Part shown: piece by piece, positions 1-7,924 of the stretch
How the letters are laid out: the number at the start of each line of letters is the position of its first letter
How positions within the stretch are numbered: position 1 is the stretch's first letter
Assembly: GCA_025454075.1 (NCBI GenBank)
Contig: JALOPD010000090.1
Location: forward strand, 1-12,497
Direction: 5' to 3'
DNA length: 12,497 bases
From: Desulfobacterales bacterium
GTDB taxonomy: Bacteria; Desulfobacterota; Desulfobacteria; Desulfobacterales; UBA2174_A
Program-made: the position numbers and the translations under genes
The notes under the pieces: generated by a model
The model's input: only the letters and a program-made list of their open reading frames with translations
Databases searched by the model: none
Told to the model about the DNA's origin: nothing

Positions 1-978
<978 letters not shown>

Positions 979-1009
979 CTCGCGTGCCTTTCTGCCGAGT
1001 CATGGTTCG

Positions 1010-1864
1010 CTAAATGCTGTATGACGAAAACCCCCCGTCGATCGGGACCACCACGCCGGTCACGAAACTGGACGCATCCGACAGCAGCCAAACCAGCGTG
1101 CCGATCAGGTCTTCCGGCTCCCCGTAGCGGCCCATGGGGGTGTGGGCGATCACCTTGCGCGCGCGCGGCAGCAGCTCCCCCGTCTCTCGGTCGATGTGCA
1201 GGAACTTCAGCTGCTCGGTCATGAAAAAACCGGGCGCGAGGGCGTTGACCCTCACCCCGGTGCGGGCGAAATGAACCGCCAGCCACTGCGTGAAGTTGCT
1301 CACGGACGCCTTGGCGGCCGAGTAGGCGGCCACCTTAGTGAGCGGTGTGAAGGCGCTCATGGAGGAGATGTTGACGATGGCCCCCCGGCCCTTTGCCACC
1401 ATGCCCCTGGAGAAGGTCTGGGTGACGAGAAAAGTCCCCAGGAAGTTGAGATCGAACACCTGGCGGAACCCGGCCGGGTCCAGATCGAAAAAGGATTTTC
1501 CCCCGGGGGCCGGGGACTTTTCCGGTTCGTGGAATTCCTCGGAGGTGCTGCCCCGCGGGTCATTGCCGCCGGCGCCGTTGATGAGAAAATCCGGCGGCCC
1601 CCATCGGCGGCAGACCGCATCGTAGCATTCCCGGAGCTGGTTTACATCCAGGACGTCGCATCGAAACGCCTCGGCAGCCCCGCCGGACTTGGAGACGAAA
1701 TGAGCCCGGCTCTCTGCTTTTTCAAGGCTGATGTCCAGCACGGCCACCTTCACGCCCATGGCGCCGAGGGCCTCGGCCATGTGGCCGCAAAGATCGCCGC
1801 CCCCGCCGGTGATGGCGGCGGTTTTCCCGCTCACGTCAAAGCGTTTCAGGATCGCGTCTGCCAT
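1010..1864 (-). CDS. SDR-family oxidoreductase, fructuronate reductase/D-mannonate oxidoreductase-like
   Basis: Classical short-chain dehydrogenase/reductase of 284 residues that should use NAD(P)H to interconvert a sugar-acid or polyol hydroxyl and ketone. The cofactor loop is TGGGGDLCGH (19-28), a variant of TGxxxGxG. The structural NAG motif appears as NGAGG (96-100), and the catalytic tetrad is N140, S168, Y181 and K185 (YSAAK). The C-terminal VVVPIDGGFSSYSI is usual for the family. The stretch NGAGGNDPRGSTSEE followed by a KSFFDLD segment resembles the SDR-type D-mannonate oxidoreductases (YjmF/UxuB-like); this is family recognition, not proof of substrate. The start at 1864 has only a weak AGG ribosome site. 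It lies between pyrB (82 bp upstream) and a sugar ABC ATPase (31 bp downstream), which favours a carbohydrate role. A gluconate- or other polyol-dehydrogenase function is an alternative. Confidence 0.9.
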   Translation of the reverse strand: MADAILKRFDVSGKTAAITGGGGDLCGHMAEALGAMGVKVAVLDISLEKAESRAHFVSKSGGAAEAFRCDVLDVNQLRECYDAVCRRWGPPDFLINGAGGNDPRGSTSEEFHEPEKSPAPGGKSFFDLDPAGFRQVFDLNFLGTFLVTQTFSRGMVAKGRGAIVNISSMSAFTPLTKVAAYSAAKASVSNFTQWLAVHFARTGVRVNALAPGFFMTEQLKFLHIDRETGELLPRARKVIAHTPMGRYGEPEDLIGTLVWLLSDASSFVTGVVVPIDGGFSSYSI

Positions 1865-1889
1865 TCGGCCTGCACTTGGTTTAGTCTAA

Positions 1890-1919
1890 CCGGGAGGACA
1901 CCTCCCTCCCGGCTTTTTT
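1890..1919. terminator. GC-rich hairpin between pyrB and the SDR gene, T-run on the plus side
   Basis: CCGGGAGG (1890-1897) pairs perfectly with CCTCCCGG (1905-1912) around a 7-nt loop. Read on the plus strand it is followed by CTTTTTT (1913-1919), a textbook intrinsic terminator. The flanking genes run on the minus strand, however, where the hairpin is preceded by AAAAAAG and followed only by TTAGACT. It may be a weak or bidirectional terminator ending pyrB transcription, or it may stop antisense transcription entering pyrB. Confidence 0.5.
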
Positions 1920-1946
1920 CAGTCCAATTTCAATCCATTCACCGCG

Positions 1947-3029
1947 TCAGGCAAACTCGGCCAGGATCTCCTGCTCCACCCGGAAGACGTAGGCGATGAG
2001 GGCGGCGCGGACCCACATGCCGTTTCGCTCCTGGCGCCAGTAGGCGGCACGCGGGTCTTTGTCCACCGCGACGTCGATTTCGTAGCGACGGGGCAGGGGG
2101 TGCATGATGGCGCAGTGGGCGTGGATTTTGGCGAGGTGCTCCTTCTTGAAATGAAAGGCCGGGAAGGTCTCGGTCTCGTTTTTCGGGTCGCTGGCGTACT
2201 CGTTTTGGATGCGGGTCATGTAGATGGCGTCGACCTTGGGCATGACGCTTGCAAAGTCGTCCGTCTCGTGGAAGGGGATGGCGTGTTTCTTGAGGAAGGC
2301 CTTGATGTCGTCCTTCATGCGGAAGACTTCGGGCGCCACATAGTAGAGGGTGACGTTCTTGTAGTTTTTCATGAGGTACGAGAGCGAACGCACGGTGCGG
2401 CCGCGCTTGAGGTCGCCCACCATGGCGATTTTCTTGCCGTCGAGGCCGCCGATCGCCTGGAACTCGCGCTGCAGGGTGTAAATGTCGAGCAGGGCCTGGG
2501 TCGGGTGCTGGTCCGGGCCGGAGCCGCCGTTCAGGACCGGCACCGGCCGTTCGGTCTGGTTCAGCACCCACGAGGTCTTCTCGGCAAAGCCGGCCTCGGG
2601 GTGCCGGGAGATGATCAGGTCCACGTAGCTCGCAAAGGTGCGGATCGTGTCCTCGGGGGATTCGCCCTTCACTTCGGAGCTGGTGCTCGTGCCGCGGCTT
2701 TCGGAGACATTCAGGCCCAGGAGGTAGCAAGCGTTCTGAAACGATAGAAACGTCCGGGTGGAGGGCTGCACGAAGTAGAGCATGGCCCGCTTGTGCGGCA
2801 GCAGGCTGCTCAGCTTCTGCGCGCCCGCCCTGGTCTTCGCGAGCAGCCGGACCTTGTCCGCCAGATCGCAGAGATCGTCCAGGAACTGCCGGTCGAACTG
2901 CTGAGCGAAAATCACATCAAAAATGCGCCCCCTCTGCTTGAACGCATCAAGCTTCTCGTCCACCGGCTTGCTGTAGAACTCGTCCCATCCTTCGTAGGTC
3001 TGTTTGGTGGCCTCGGCGTAGCGCTCCAT
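1947..3029 (-). CDS. pyrB: Aspartate carbamoyltransferase catalytic chain, N-terminally extended
   Basis: Transfers the carbamoyl group from carbamoyl phosphate to L-aspartate, the committed step of pyrimidine synthesis in the cytoplasm. All the key sites of the family are visible in the 360 residues: carbamoyl-phosphate loop PSTRT (89-93), the loop serine and lysine in SSEVKGE (K121, equivalent to E. coli K84), SRHP (R142), HPTQ (175-178), GDLKRGRT (205-212), the aspartate-binding TRIQNE (272-277) and HPLPR (310-314). The protein is about 50 residues longer than the E. coli chain; most of the excess precedes the STRT loop, which sits near residue 90 instead of 52. The ATG at 3029 is preceded by AGGAG at 6 nt spacing, so the extension is likely translated. 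No pyrI or dihydroorotase gene (pyrC/pyrX) lies beside it. A promoter-like TTGACA box lies about 100 bp upstream. A different transcarbamylase is unlikely given the conserved aspartate-site residues. Confidence 0.92.
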   Translation of the reverse strand: MERYAEATKQTYEGWDEFYSKPVDEKLDAFKQRGRIFDVIFAQQFDRQFLDDLCDLADKVRLLAKTRAGAQKLSSLLPHKRAMLYFVQPSTRTFLSFQNACYLLGLNVSESRGTSTSSEVKGESPEDTIRTFASYVDLIISRHPEAGFAEKTSWVLNQTERPVPVLNGGSGPDQHPTQALLDIYTLQREFQAIGGLDGKKIAMVGDLKRGRTVRSLSYLMKNYKNVTLYYVAPEVFRMKDDIKAFLKKHAIPFHETDDFASVMPKVDAIYMTRIQNEYASDPKNETETFPAFHFKKEHLAKIHAHCAIMHPLPRRYEIDVAVDKDPRAAYWRQERNGMWVRAALIAYVFRVEQEILAEFA

Positions 3030-3107
3030 GGGTCTCTCCTGCCAGTTGTTTAAAGGGTTTTTATCTCGGCCTGTCGCATGGGTGGGGGATAAGATCTGAT
3101 TTTTGGA

Positions 3108-3136
3108 ATGATCTCAAAATTCATATTGTGTGTCAA
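3108..3136 (-). promoter_or_regulatory. Sigma70-like promoter for pyrB
   Basis: On the minus strand a perfect TTGACA (-35, 3136-3131) is followed after exactly 17 bp by GATCAT (-10, 3113-3108, 4 of 6 consensus bases). Transcription would start near 3101, leaving a leader of about 70 nt before the pyrB start at 3029. It lies downstream of the hcp terminator hairpin, so pyrB is probably transcribed independently of hcp. No pyrimidine attenuator was recognised in the leader. Confidence 0.55.
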
Positions 3137-3237
3137 GCAGGATGAAAGCACAGGATATGGTGGTTTTGTCGATAGGGGGAAATTGGCTTGATAGACAAGA
3201 AGTCGATCCGGGAGAAGCCGGGAACAAAGCAGGAAGG

Positions 3238-3275
3238 CCCCGCTCCAGCCGCCGGTGGCGGCAGCTGGAGCGGGG
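3238..3275 (-). terminator. Strong GC hairpin downstream of hcp, likely terminator
   Basis: A 10-bp stem pairs 3238-3247 (CCCCGCTCCA) with 3266-3275 (TGGAGCGGGG). It is stacked on a 6-bp stem GCCGCC/GGCGGC (3248-3253 with 3257-3262) with loop GGT and a 3-nt bulge at 3263-3265. It begins 25 nt after the hcp stop codon, and on the minus strand it is followed by CCTTCCTGCTTTGTT, which is T-rich although not a pure T-run. Position and stability fit the end of the hcp transcript. Confidence 0.65.
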
Positions 3276-3299
3276 AGCGGGCAGTCTCAAGAGGTCAGG

Positions 3300-4928
3300 T
3301 CATCCCAATATGGCTTTTAGATCCTCATCGGCCGTTCCGATGGGTTTGATGTTGAACGTCTTCACCAGCGTGTCGAGCACGTTGGGGGTCAGAAACGCCG
3401 GCAGCGAGGGGCCCAGCCGGATGTTTTTGATCCCCAGGTGCAGCAGCGCGAGCAGGACGCACACCGCTTTTTGTTCGTACCAGGATATGATCAGCGACAG
3501 CGGCAGTTCGTTGACCGACACGTTGAACGCCTTGGCCAGGGCCGAGGCGATCTGGACGGCCGAGTAGGCGTCATTGCACTGGCCGGCATCGAGCAGGCGC
3601 GGGATGCCGCTGATGGCGCCCAGATCCTTGTCGAAGAAGCGGAACTTGCCGCACGCCAGGGTCAGCACCACGCAGTCTTTCGGGACTTTTTCCACAAACT
3701 CGCTGTAGTAGTTCCGGCCGGGCTTGGCCCCGTCGCAACCCGCCACCAGGAAGAAGTGCCGGATGGCCCCGGACTTGACGGCAGCGATAACCTTGTCCGC
3801 CACCCCCAGGACCGAGTTGCGGGCGAAGCCGACCGTGACCTCCTTGCCGTTTTTATCCTCTTGGAAACCGGGGAGTTCCAAAGCCCGGTCGATCACGGGC
3901 TTGAAGTTGAGGTCGGATATGTGCGGCACGCCGGGCCACCCGACCAGGCCGCTGGTGAAGATGTTTTTCTTGTATTCATCCTTCGGCCTTTGAATGCAGT
4001 TGGTGGTCATCAGGATGGCGCCGGGGAAATCGGGAAACTCCCGGATCTGATTTTGCCACGCCGTTCCATAATGGCCGTAAAAATGTTTGTGTTTTTTCAG
4101 CTTCGGATAGCCATGGGTGGGAAGCATCTCCCCATGGGTGTAGACGTAAATGCCCTTGCCTTCGGTCTGCTTGAGAAGCGCTTCAAGGTCCTTGAGGTCA
4201 TGGCCCGAGACGAGAATGGCCTTGCCCTTCTTGTGGCCCAAGGGGACCTGGGTCGGCACCGGGTGGCCGTAGATGCCGGTGTTGCCCGCATCCAGAAGCT
4301 CCATGGCCCGCAGAGCGGCTTCCCCGCACTTGAGGGCCAGGCCCACCCACTGATCCAGGCTCAAATCGGACCGCTGGATGGCGGCCAGCCCCTCATGCAC
4401 ATACGCATAGACCTTGTCGTCCTTTTGTCCCAGGATTTGGGCGTGGTCCGCATAGGCGCTCACGCCCTTGATCCCGAAAAGGACCGTGTGCTTCAGCGAG
4501 AGGATGTCGGGGTTCTCGGCGGGGTAAGACTTCAGGCCGAGCGGCTCGGCCTGCTTGACCAACTCCTCCACGCTGGATTTCGGCATAAAGCTCGATGCCC
4601 CGCCGGGAAAATCGATCTTGCCGCCGGCGGTTTTCACCTTCGCCTTGAGCCGGTCGCGTTCCCGGGCGGCCCGGCCGATCAAATCGATGAAACGCGCGGG
4701 GTCGAAATCGACGTTGGTCAAGGTCGAAAAGGCCGCCTGGACAGTGAACGCATTCACATCCGGGTCGGACACCCCGACCTTCCGGCCTTCCACCGCAACC
4801 TGGGACAGCCCCATGAGCGTGTAAAGCAGAAGGTCCTGAAGCGCGGCAACCTCGGGCTGTTTGCCGCAGACCCCCAGCACGGTGCACCCCGTGCCCTTGG
4901 CCGTCTGTTCGCATTGATAGCAAAACAT
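3300..4928 (-). CDS. hcp: Hybrid cluster protein (hydroxylamine reductase), class I
   Basis: Cytoplasmic Fe-S protein historically called hydroxylamine reductase; E. coli Hcp has been shown to reduce nitric oxide and to drive protein S-nitrosylation. The 542 residues match the family length. The N-terminal cluster cysteines are C3, C6, C15 and C21, the compact spacing typical of class I enzymes from strict anaerobes such as Desulfovibrio. The expected ligands of the hybrid Fe-S-O cluster are all present: H243, E267, C311, C398 (GCDG), C426 (ACGKFR), C451, E485 and K487. The frame stays open to 5057, but the true start is the ATG at 4928, because it has an AAGGAGG ribosome site 6 nt upstream and gives the canonical MFCYQCEQ beginning. 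No hcr reductase gene lies beside it. It is divergent from argS, and a CRP/FNR-type palindrome upstream suggests nitrosative-stress control. Confidence 0.97.
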   Translation of the reverse strand: MFCYQCEQTAKGTGCTVLGVCGKQPEVAALQDLLLYTLMGLSQVAVEGRKVGVSDPDVNAFTVQAAFSTLTNVDFDPARFIDLIGRAARERDRLKAKVKTAGGKIDFPGGASSFMPKSSVEELVKQAEPLGLKSYPAENPDILSLKHTVLFGIKGVSAYADHAQILGQKDDKVYAYVHEGLAAIQRSDLSLDQWVGLALKCGEAALRAMELLDAGNTGIYGHPVPTQVPLGHKKGKAILVSGHDLKDLEALLKQTEGKGIYVYTHGEMLPTHGYPKLKKHKHFYGHYGTAWQNQIREFPDFPGAILMTTNCIQRPKDEYKKNIFTSGLVGWPGVPHISDLNFKPVIDRALELPGFQEDKNGKEVTVGFARNSVLGVADKVIAAVKSGAIRHFFLVAGCDGAKPGRNYYSEFVEKVPKDCVVLTLACGKFRFFDKDLGAISGIPRLLDAGQCNDAYSAVQIASALAKAFNVSVNELPLSLIISWYEQKAVCVLLALLHLGIKNIRLGPSLPAFLTPNVLDTLVKTFNIKPIGTADEDLKAILG

Positions 4929-4934
4929 GGGTAT

Positions 4935-4941
4935 CCTCCTT
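4935..4941 (-). promoter_or_regulatory. Ribosome binding site fixing the hcp start
   Basis: AAGGAGG on the minus strand, 6 nt before the ATG at 4928. It rules out the longer in-frame reading that would begin at 5057 and add 43 residues unlike anything in Hcp proteins. Confidence 0.85.
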
Positions 4942-4976
4942 CTGGTGGGATGGGTTGAGGTTAAGGTTCGTCCTGA

Positions 4977-4982
4977 AAATAA
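4977..4982 (-). promoter_or_regulatory. Putative -10 box of the hcp promoter
   Basis: TTATTT on the minus strand (4982-4977). A start point 7-8 bp further on (about 4969-4970) places the palindrome at 5004-5017 at about -41, where class II CRP/FNR-family activators bind. No convincing -35 box is present, as expected for an activator-dependent promoter. Confidence 0.5.
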
Positions 4983-5003
4983 GCTGAGGGGAGCCCAAAG
5001 GCA

Positions 5004-5017
5004 TTGATCCAAGTCAA
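5004..5017 (-). promoter_or_regulatory. CRP/FNR-family (HcpR-like) operator upstream of hcp
   Basis: TTGATCCAAGTCAA is an interrupted palindrome TTGA-N6-TCAA, the core form recognised by FNR, DNR and HcpR relatives. It differs at only one position per half from a TTGACC-NN-GGTCAA symmetric site. It lies 76-89 bp upstream of the hcp start codon, with a -10-like box at the right distance for class II activation. HcpR regulators are known to control hcp in Desulfovibrio and related bacteria. The assignment of the regulator here is inference. Confidence 0.6.
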
Positions 5018-5102
5018 AAACACTTCGGATTTCGGACAGTCGCACTTGCGGCGGCAATAGTCAACATCGGGAAGCATTCCAGGCCGCGCCCGGATTTTGA
5101 AG

Positions 5103-5131
5103 TTGATACGCCCCGGGATTTTTGCCATATT
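5103..5131 (+). promoter_or_regulatory. Sigma70-like promoter for argS
   Basis: TTGATA (5103-5108) and CATATT (5126-5131) are separated by 17 bp, each with at least 4 of 6 consensus bases, in a locally AT-rich patch. Transcription would start near 5138 and leave a leader of about 93 nt before argS. The leader holds a short GC-rich stem before TTTTT at 5201-5205, but no T-box or other riboswitch was recognised. Confidence 0.45.
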
Positions 5132-5230
5132 TGAAAAATTTGCAGGAAACAGTGCATGTATGTTGAGCCACCCTGCCGGCGATGAAGGGCGGCGGCGCCG
5201 TTTTTCGACCGTAATCTTGAGGACGTTTTT

Positions 5231-6997
5231 ATGCCCGTTGAACACCTGAAACAGCACATTCTCGAGCAGGTGGCCTCGGCCGGCCGGGAGGCGTTCGGCC
5301 AGGCCGCGGAGGGGCTCGATGTCGTTTTCCCGCCCGACCTGCAGCTCGGCCACTTTGCCGTGGGCTGTTTCCCTCTGTCCAAGAAGCTCCGCAAGAACCC
5401 CGCGGAGATCGCCCGGACGCTCGCCGCCGCCATACCCGCCGGCGAAGTGATCGCGTCGGCCGTCGCGGCCGGGCCCTACATCAACTTCAAGCTCGCCGAC
5501 CGGGTTTTCTTCGGCAGCGCCATCGACACCATCCTCGCGGCCGGCGACCGCTACGGCGATGTGCCCGTGGGGCGCAACAAACGCGTGATGGTCGAGTATC
5601 TTTCCCCCAACACCAACAAGCCGCTGCACCTGGGGCACCTGCGCAATGCCGCCCTGGGCATTTCGGTGTCGCGGCTGCTCGATGCCACCGGGCACTGGCT
5701 GGTCAAATCCATATTGATCAACGACCGCGGGGTGCACATCTGCAAAAGCATGCTTGCCTGGGAGCGCTTCGGCCGAGGCGCAACCCCGGAGTCGGAAGGC
5801 ATGAAGGGCGACCACTTCGTCGGCAAGTGGTACGTGCGCTACGCCGTCGAATCCGAAAAAGACCCGACCCTCGAGCAGAACATCCAGGAGATGCTCAAGA
5901 AATGGGAAGCGGGCGAGCCCGATACGCTGGCCCTCTGGAAGAAGATGAACCAGTGGGTCTATGACGGCTTTGCCGAGACCTACCGGCGGTTCGGGATGGA
6001 TTTCGACGTTTTCTATTACGAGTCGGACACCTACAAGCTCGGCAAGGACGTCATCGCCGAGGGCTTGAAAAAGGGCGTTTTCGCAAGGGACGAGCGCGGC
6101 AACATCGTCTATCCTCTGCCGCAGGCCCTGTTCGGCACGGAAAAAGGCGGCGCCTCGAAGAAGGTGACGGTGCTGCGGCCGGACGGCACGAGCCTCTACA
6201 TCACCCAGGACATCGGCACGGCAATCCTCAAGGTCACCGAGCACCACCTGGATTCATCGGTGTACGTGGTCGGAAGCGAGCAGGAACATCATTTCAAGTG
6301 CCTCTTCTCGATGCTGGGGGCGCTGGGGTACGCGTGGGCCTCGAACTGCCACCACCTCTCCTACGGCATGGTTTACCTGCCCGAGGGCAAGATGAAATCG
6401 CGCGAAGGCAAGGTGGTGGACGCCGACGACCTGATCGCCGGCATGGCGGAGCTGGCGGAGGTGGAAATCCGCCGGCGCGACCCCGAGCACCGGCTCTCCG
6501 CTGACGAGATCCAGCACCGCGCGGCGGTCATCGGCGTCGGCGCCATCAAGTACTACCTGCTGCGGGTGCGCCCCAGCCAGAGCATCAACTTCGACCCGGC
6601 CGAGTCCATCTCTTTCGACGGGTTCACGGGGCCTTACTGCCAGTATGCCTACGCGCGGATCTTCGGCATCCTCGAGAAGGCCGGCCCACGCGGGAGGGAA
6701 TCCCATGCGGTCGATTGCGCGCTACTCGGGAACATTGAGGAGCTGCTGCTGCTCAAGATGCTGATCCAGTTCCCCGAGGAGGTGGCCAGCGGCATGGCCG
6801 AGTACAACCCCTCGCGAGTGGCCGTGCACGTCTTCAACACGGCCAAGGCCTTCAACCAGTTCTACAACAAGCACGCGGTACTTCAGGCCGGGAATGAGGA
6901 ACTCACCGCAGCCCGCCTGGCGCTGATCAAGGCGACGGCGGTGGTGTTGAAGCGGGGGCTGAACTTGCTGGGTATTGACGTGCTGGAGAATATGTAG
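5231..6997 (+). CDS. argS: Arginyl-tRNA synthetase
   Basis: Class I aminoacyl-tRNA synthetase that charges tRNA-Arg with arginine using ATP. The 588 residues are full length. The N-terminal tRNA D-loop-binding domain covers about residues 1-90. The catalytic core starts with VEYLSPNTNKPLHLGHLRNA (121-140), which contains the HIGH motif as HLGH (133-136). The KMSKS-equivalent loop is KMKSREGK (387-394), a form common in one branch of bacterial ArgRS. The DALR anticodon-binding domain includes FTGPYCQYAYAR (465-476) and AKAFNQFYNKH (539-549). The ATG at 5231 is preceded by GAGG at 8 nt spacing. It is divergent from hcp and leads a plus-strand series with argB 141 bp downstream; the gap holds a large palindrome starting at the argS stop codon. 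Confidence 0.97.
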   Translation: MPVEHLKQHILEQVASAGREAFGQAAEGLDVVFPPDLQLGHFAVGCFPLSKKLRKNPAEIARTLAAAIPAGEVIASAVAAGPYINFKLADRVFFGSAIDTILAAGDRYGDVPVGRNKRVMVEYLSPNTNKPLHLGHLRNAALGISVSRLLDATGHWLVKSILINDRGVHICKSMLAWERFGRGATPESEGMKGDHFVGKWYVRYAVESEKDPTLEQNIQEMLKKWEAGEPDTLALWKKMNQWVYDGFAETYRRFGMDFDVFYYESDTYKLGKDVIAEGLKKGVFARDERGNIVYPLPQALFGTEKGGASKKVTVLRPDGTSLYITQDIGTAILKVTEHHLDSSVYVVGSEQEHHFKCLFSMLGALGYAWASNCHHLSYGMVYLPEGKMKSREGKVVDADDLIAGMAELAEVEIRRRDPEHRLSADEIQHRAAVIGVGAIKYYLLRVRPSQSINFDPAESISFDGFTGPYCQYAYARIFGILEKAGPRGRESHAVDCALLGNIEELLLLKMLIQFPEEVASGMAEYNPSRVAVHVFNTAKAFNQFYNKHAVLQAGNEELTAARLALIKATAVVLKRGLNLLGIDVLENM

Positions 6998-7087
6998 AGG
7001 GTATTTGGGGGTGTTGGGGTATTCAGGTATTCTGGTGTTTGGCGAAACACCAGAATACCGAAACACCCAAATACTCAACCGCCTCTA
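6995..7087. repeat. Palindrome built of degenerate octamer repeats after argS
   Basis: The core is a perfect 15-bp stem, 7026-7040 paired with 7045-7059, around loop GGCG. The left arm is a run of GGTRTT units starting at 7000, 7010, 7018, 7026 and 7034. The right arm is the complementary AAYACY series at 7046, 7054, 7062 and 7070, exactly 8 bp apart. Outside these, TAGAGG (6995-7000, including the argS stop) can pair with CCTCTA (7082-7087). The left arm has one octamer more than the right. No T-run follows, so it is not a standard terminator, although it could stabilise the argS transcript 3' end. Confidence 0.8.
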
Positions 7088-7138
7088 TCGCCAATGCCAA
7101 ACTGTTCGGGGATCAGACTGGATCAGGGAACCAAACCC

Positions 7139-7924
7139 ATGAACTCGCGCATTTTGATCAAGATCGGCGGGCGGGCCTTTGAGGGCGAAGAAGGGTTCGC
7201 GGAGCTCGCCCGGGCCATCCGGCAGAACCCGCAAGCCGAAGTGATCATCGTGCACGGCGGCGGGGCCGAGATCTCCCAGGCCCTGAAAGCCGCCGGACGG
7301 GAAACGGTTTTCGTGGACGGCATGCGGGTGACCCAGGCCGAGGACATCCGGATCGTCGAGTCGGTGCTCTCCGGTGTCATCAACGGCCGCATCACCGGCT
7401 GGCTTTCGAAACACGGCCTCCCTTGCCGCGGCATGTCCGGCAAAACCCTGGAACTGTTGACCGCCGAGCCGCTGCTGACCCGCGGCGGGAGGAGCATGGG
7501 GTTTGTCGGCAAAATCGTGAAGGTCAACCCGGCGGTGGCGCTCGATGCGCTGGCGGATAAAGAGGTGCCGGTGGTTTCCCCGATCTCCGGCGACACCCAT
7601 GGGCAAAGCTACAACGTGAACGCCGACAGCGCCGCCGCGGCGCTGGCCGGGGCGGCGCGCTGCTCCGACCTGGTCTTCCTCAGCGACGTGCCCGGCGTGA
7701 TGGTCGACACGAAAATCATCCCCCGCCTGACGGTGGCAGAAGCCAAAGGCCTGATCGCCGGCGGCACGATTTCCGGCGGCATGGTGGCCAAGATGGAGTC
7801 CGTGTTCGAAGCCCTCGACGCGAACGTACCCCGGGTCCACGTGATCCAGTGGCAGGGCCCGGAGACGCTGCGCAGCATCATTACCAACCGACAGATACCA
7901 GGGACCAGTATACGCCATGCATGA
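7139..7924 (+). CDS. argB: Acetylglutamate kinase
   Basis: Phosphorylates N-acetyl-L-glutamate with ATP, the second step of arginine (ornithine) synthesis. The 261 residues show the amino-acid-kinase fold signatures: LIKIGG with K8, HGGG (39-42), GMRVT with R63 for substrate, NVNAD (159-163), SDVPGV (182-187) and GGMVAKM with K218. The short C-terminal GTSI resembles the family's GT-containing end. Length is close to the E. coli enzyme (258) and shorter than many arginine-feedback-inhibited ArgB, which carry an N-terminal helix absent here. I prefer the ATG at 7139 (AGGGA 9 nt upstream) to the one at 7094, which has no ribosome site and adds residues unlike the family. Its stop overlaps the next gene by 8 bp. 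The related LysZ-type aminoadipate kinase is a less likely alternative, since no LysW gene is present. Confidence 0.93.
   Translation: MNSRILIKIGGRAFEGEEGFAELARAIRQNPQAEVIIVHGGGAEISQALKAAGRETVFVDGMRVTQAEDIRIVESVLSGVINGRITGWLSKHGLPCRGMSGKTLELLTAEPLLTRGGRSMGFVGKIVKVNPAVALDALADKEVPVVSPISGDTHGQSYNVNADSAAAALAGAARCSDLVFLSDVPGVMVDTKIIPRLTVAEAKGLIAGGTISGGMVAKMESVFEALDANVPRVHVIQWQGPETLRSIITNRQIPGTSIRHA

Noticed and set aside
3438..4958. Long open frame (506 codons) on the plus strand
   Set aside because: It lies antisense to hcp, whose cluster ligands are all intact. Its translation shows no recognisable domain and reflects the GC-rich third positions of hcp read backwards.
4929..5057. N-terminal extension of hcp to an upstream ATG
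   Set aside because: The internal ATG at 4928 has a strong ribosome site and gives the canonical cysteine-rich N-terminus. The extension would also cover the operator and promoter.
5177..5205. Possible attenuator in the argS leader (CGGCG/CGCCG stem before TTTTT)
   Set aside because: The stem is only 5 bp with a 14-nt loop, and no alternative antiterminator or T-box elements are visible.
4961..6247. Long open frame (428 codons) on the minus strand
   Set aside because: It covers argS and the hcp promoter region in antisense and has no family features. argS in the other strand is unmistakable.
7094..7138. Upstream ATG adding 15 codons to argB
   Set aside because: It has no ribosome site, and the added residues do not resemble ArgB. 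The ATG at 7139 gives the normal start.
7885..7916. Short ACCAG-rich repeats near the end of argB, possibly a third repeat element inside a gene
   Set aside because: Only two weak units are present, and the encoded GTSI ending fits the ArgB family, so ordinary coding sequence explains it.
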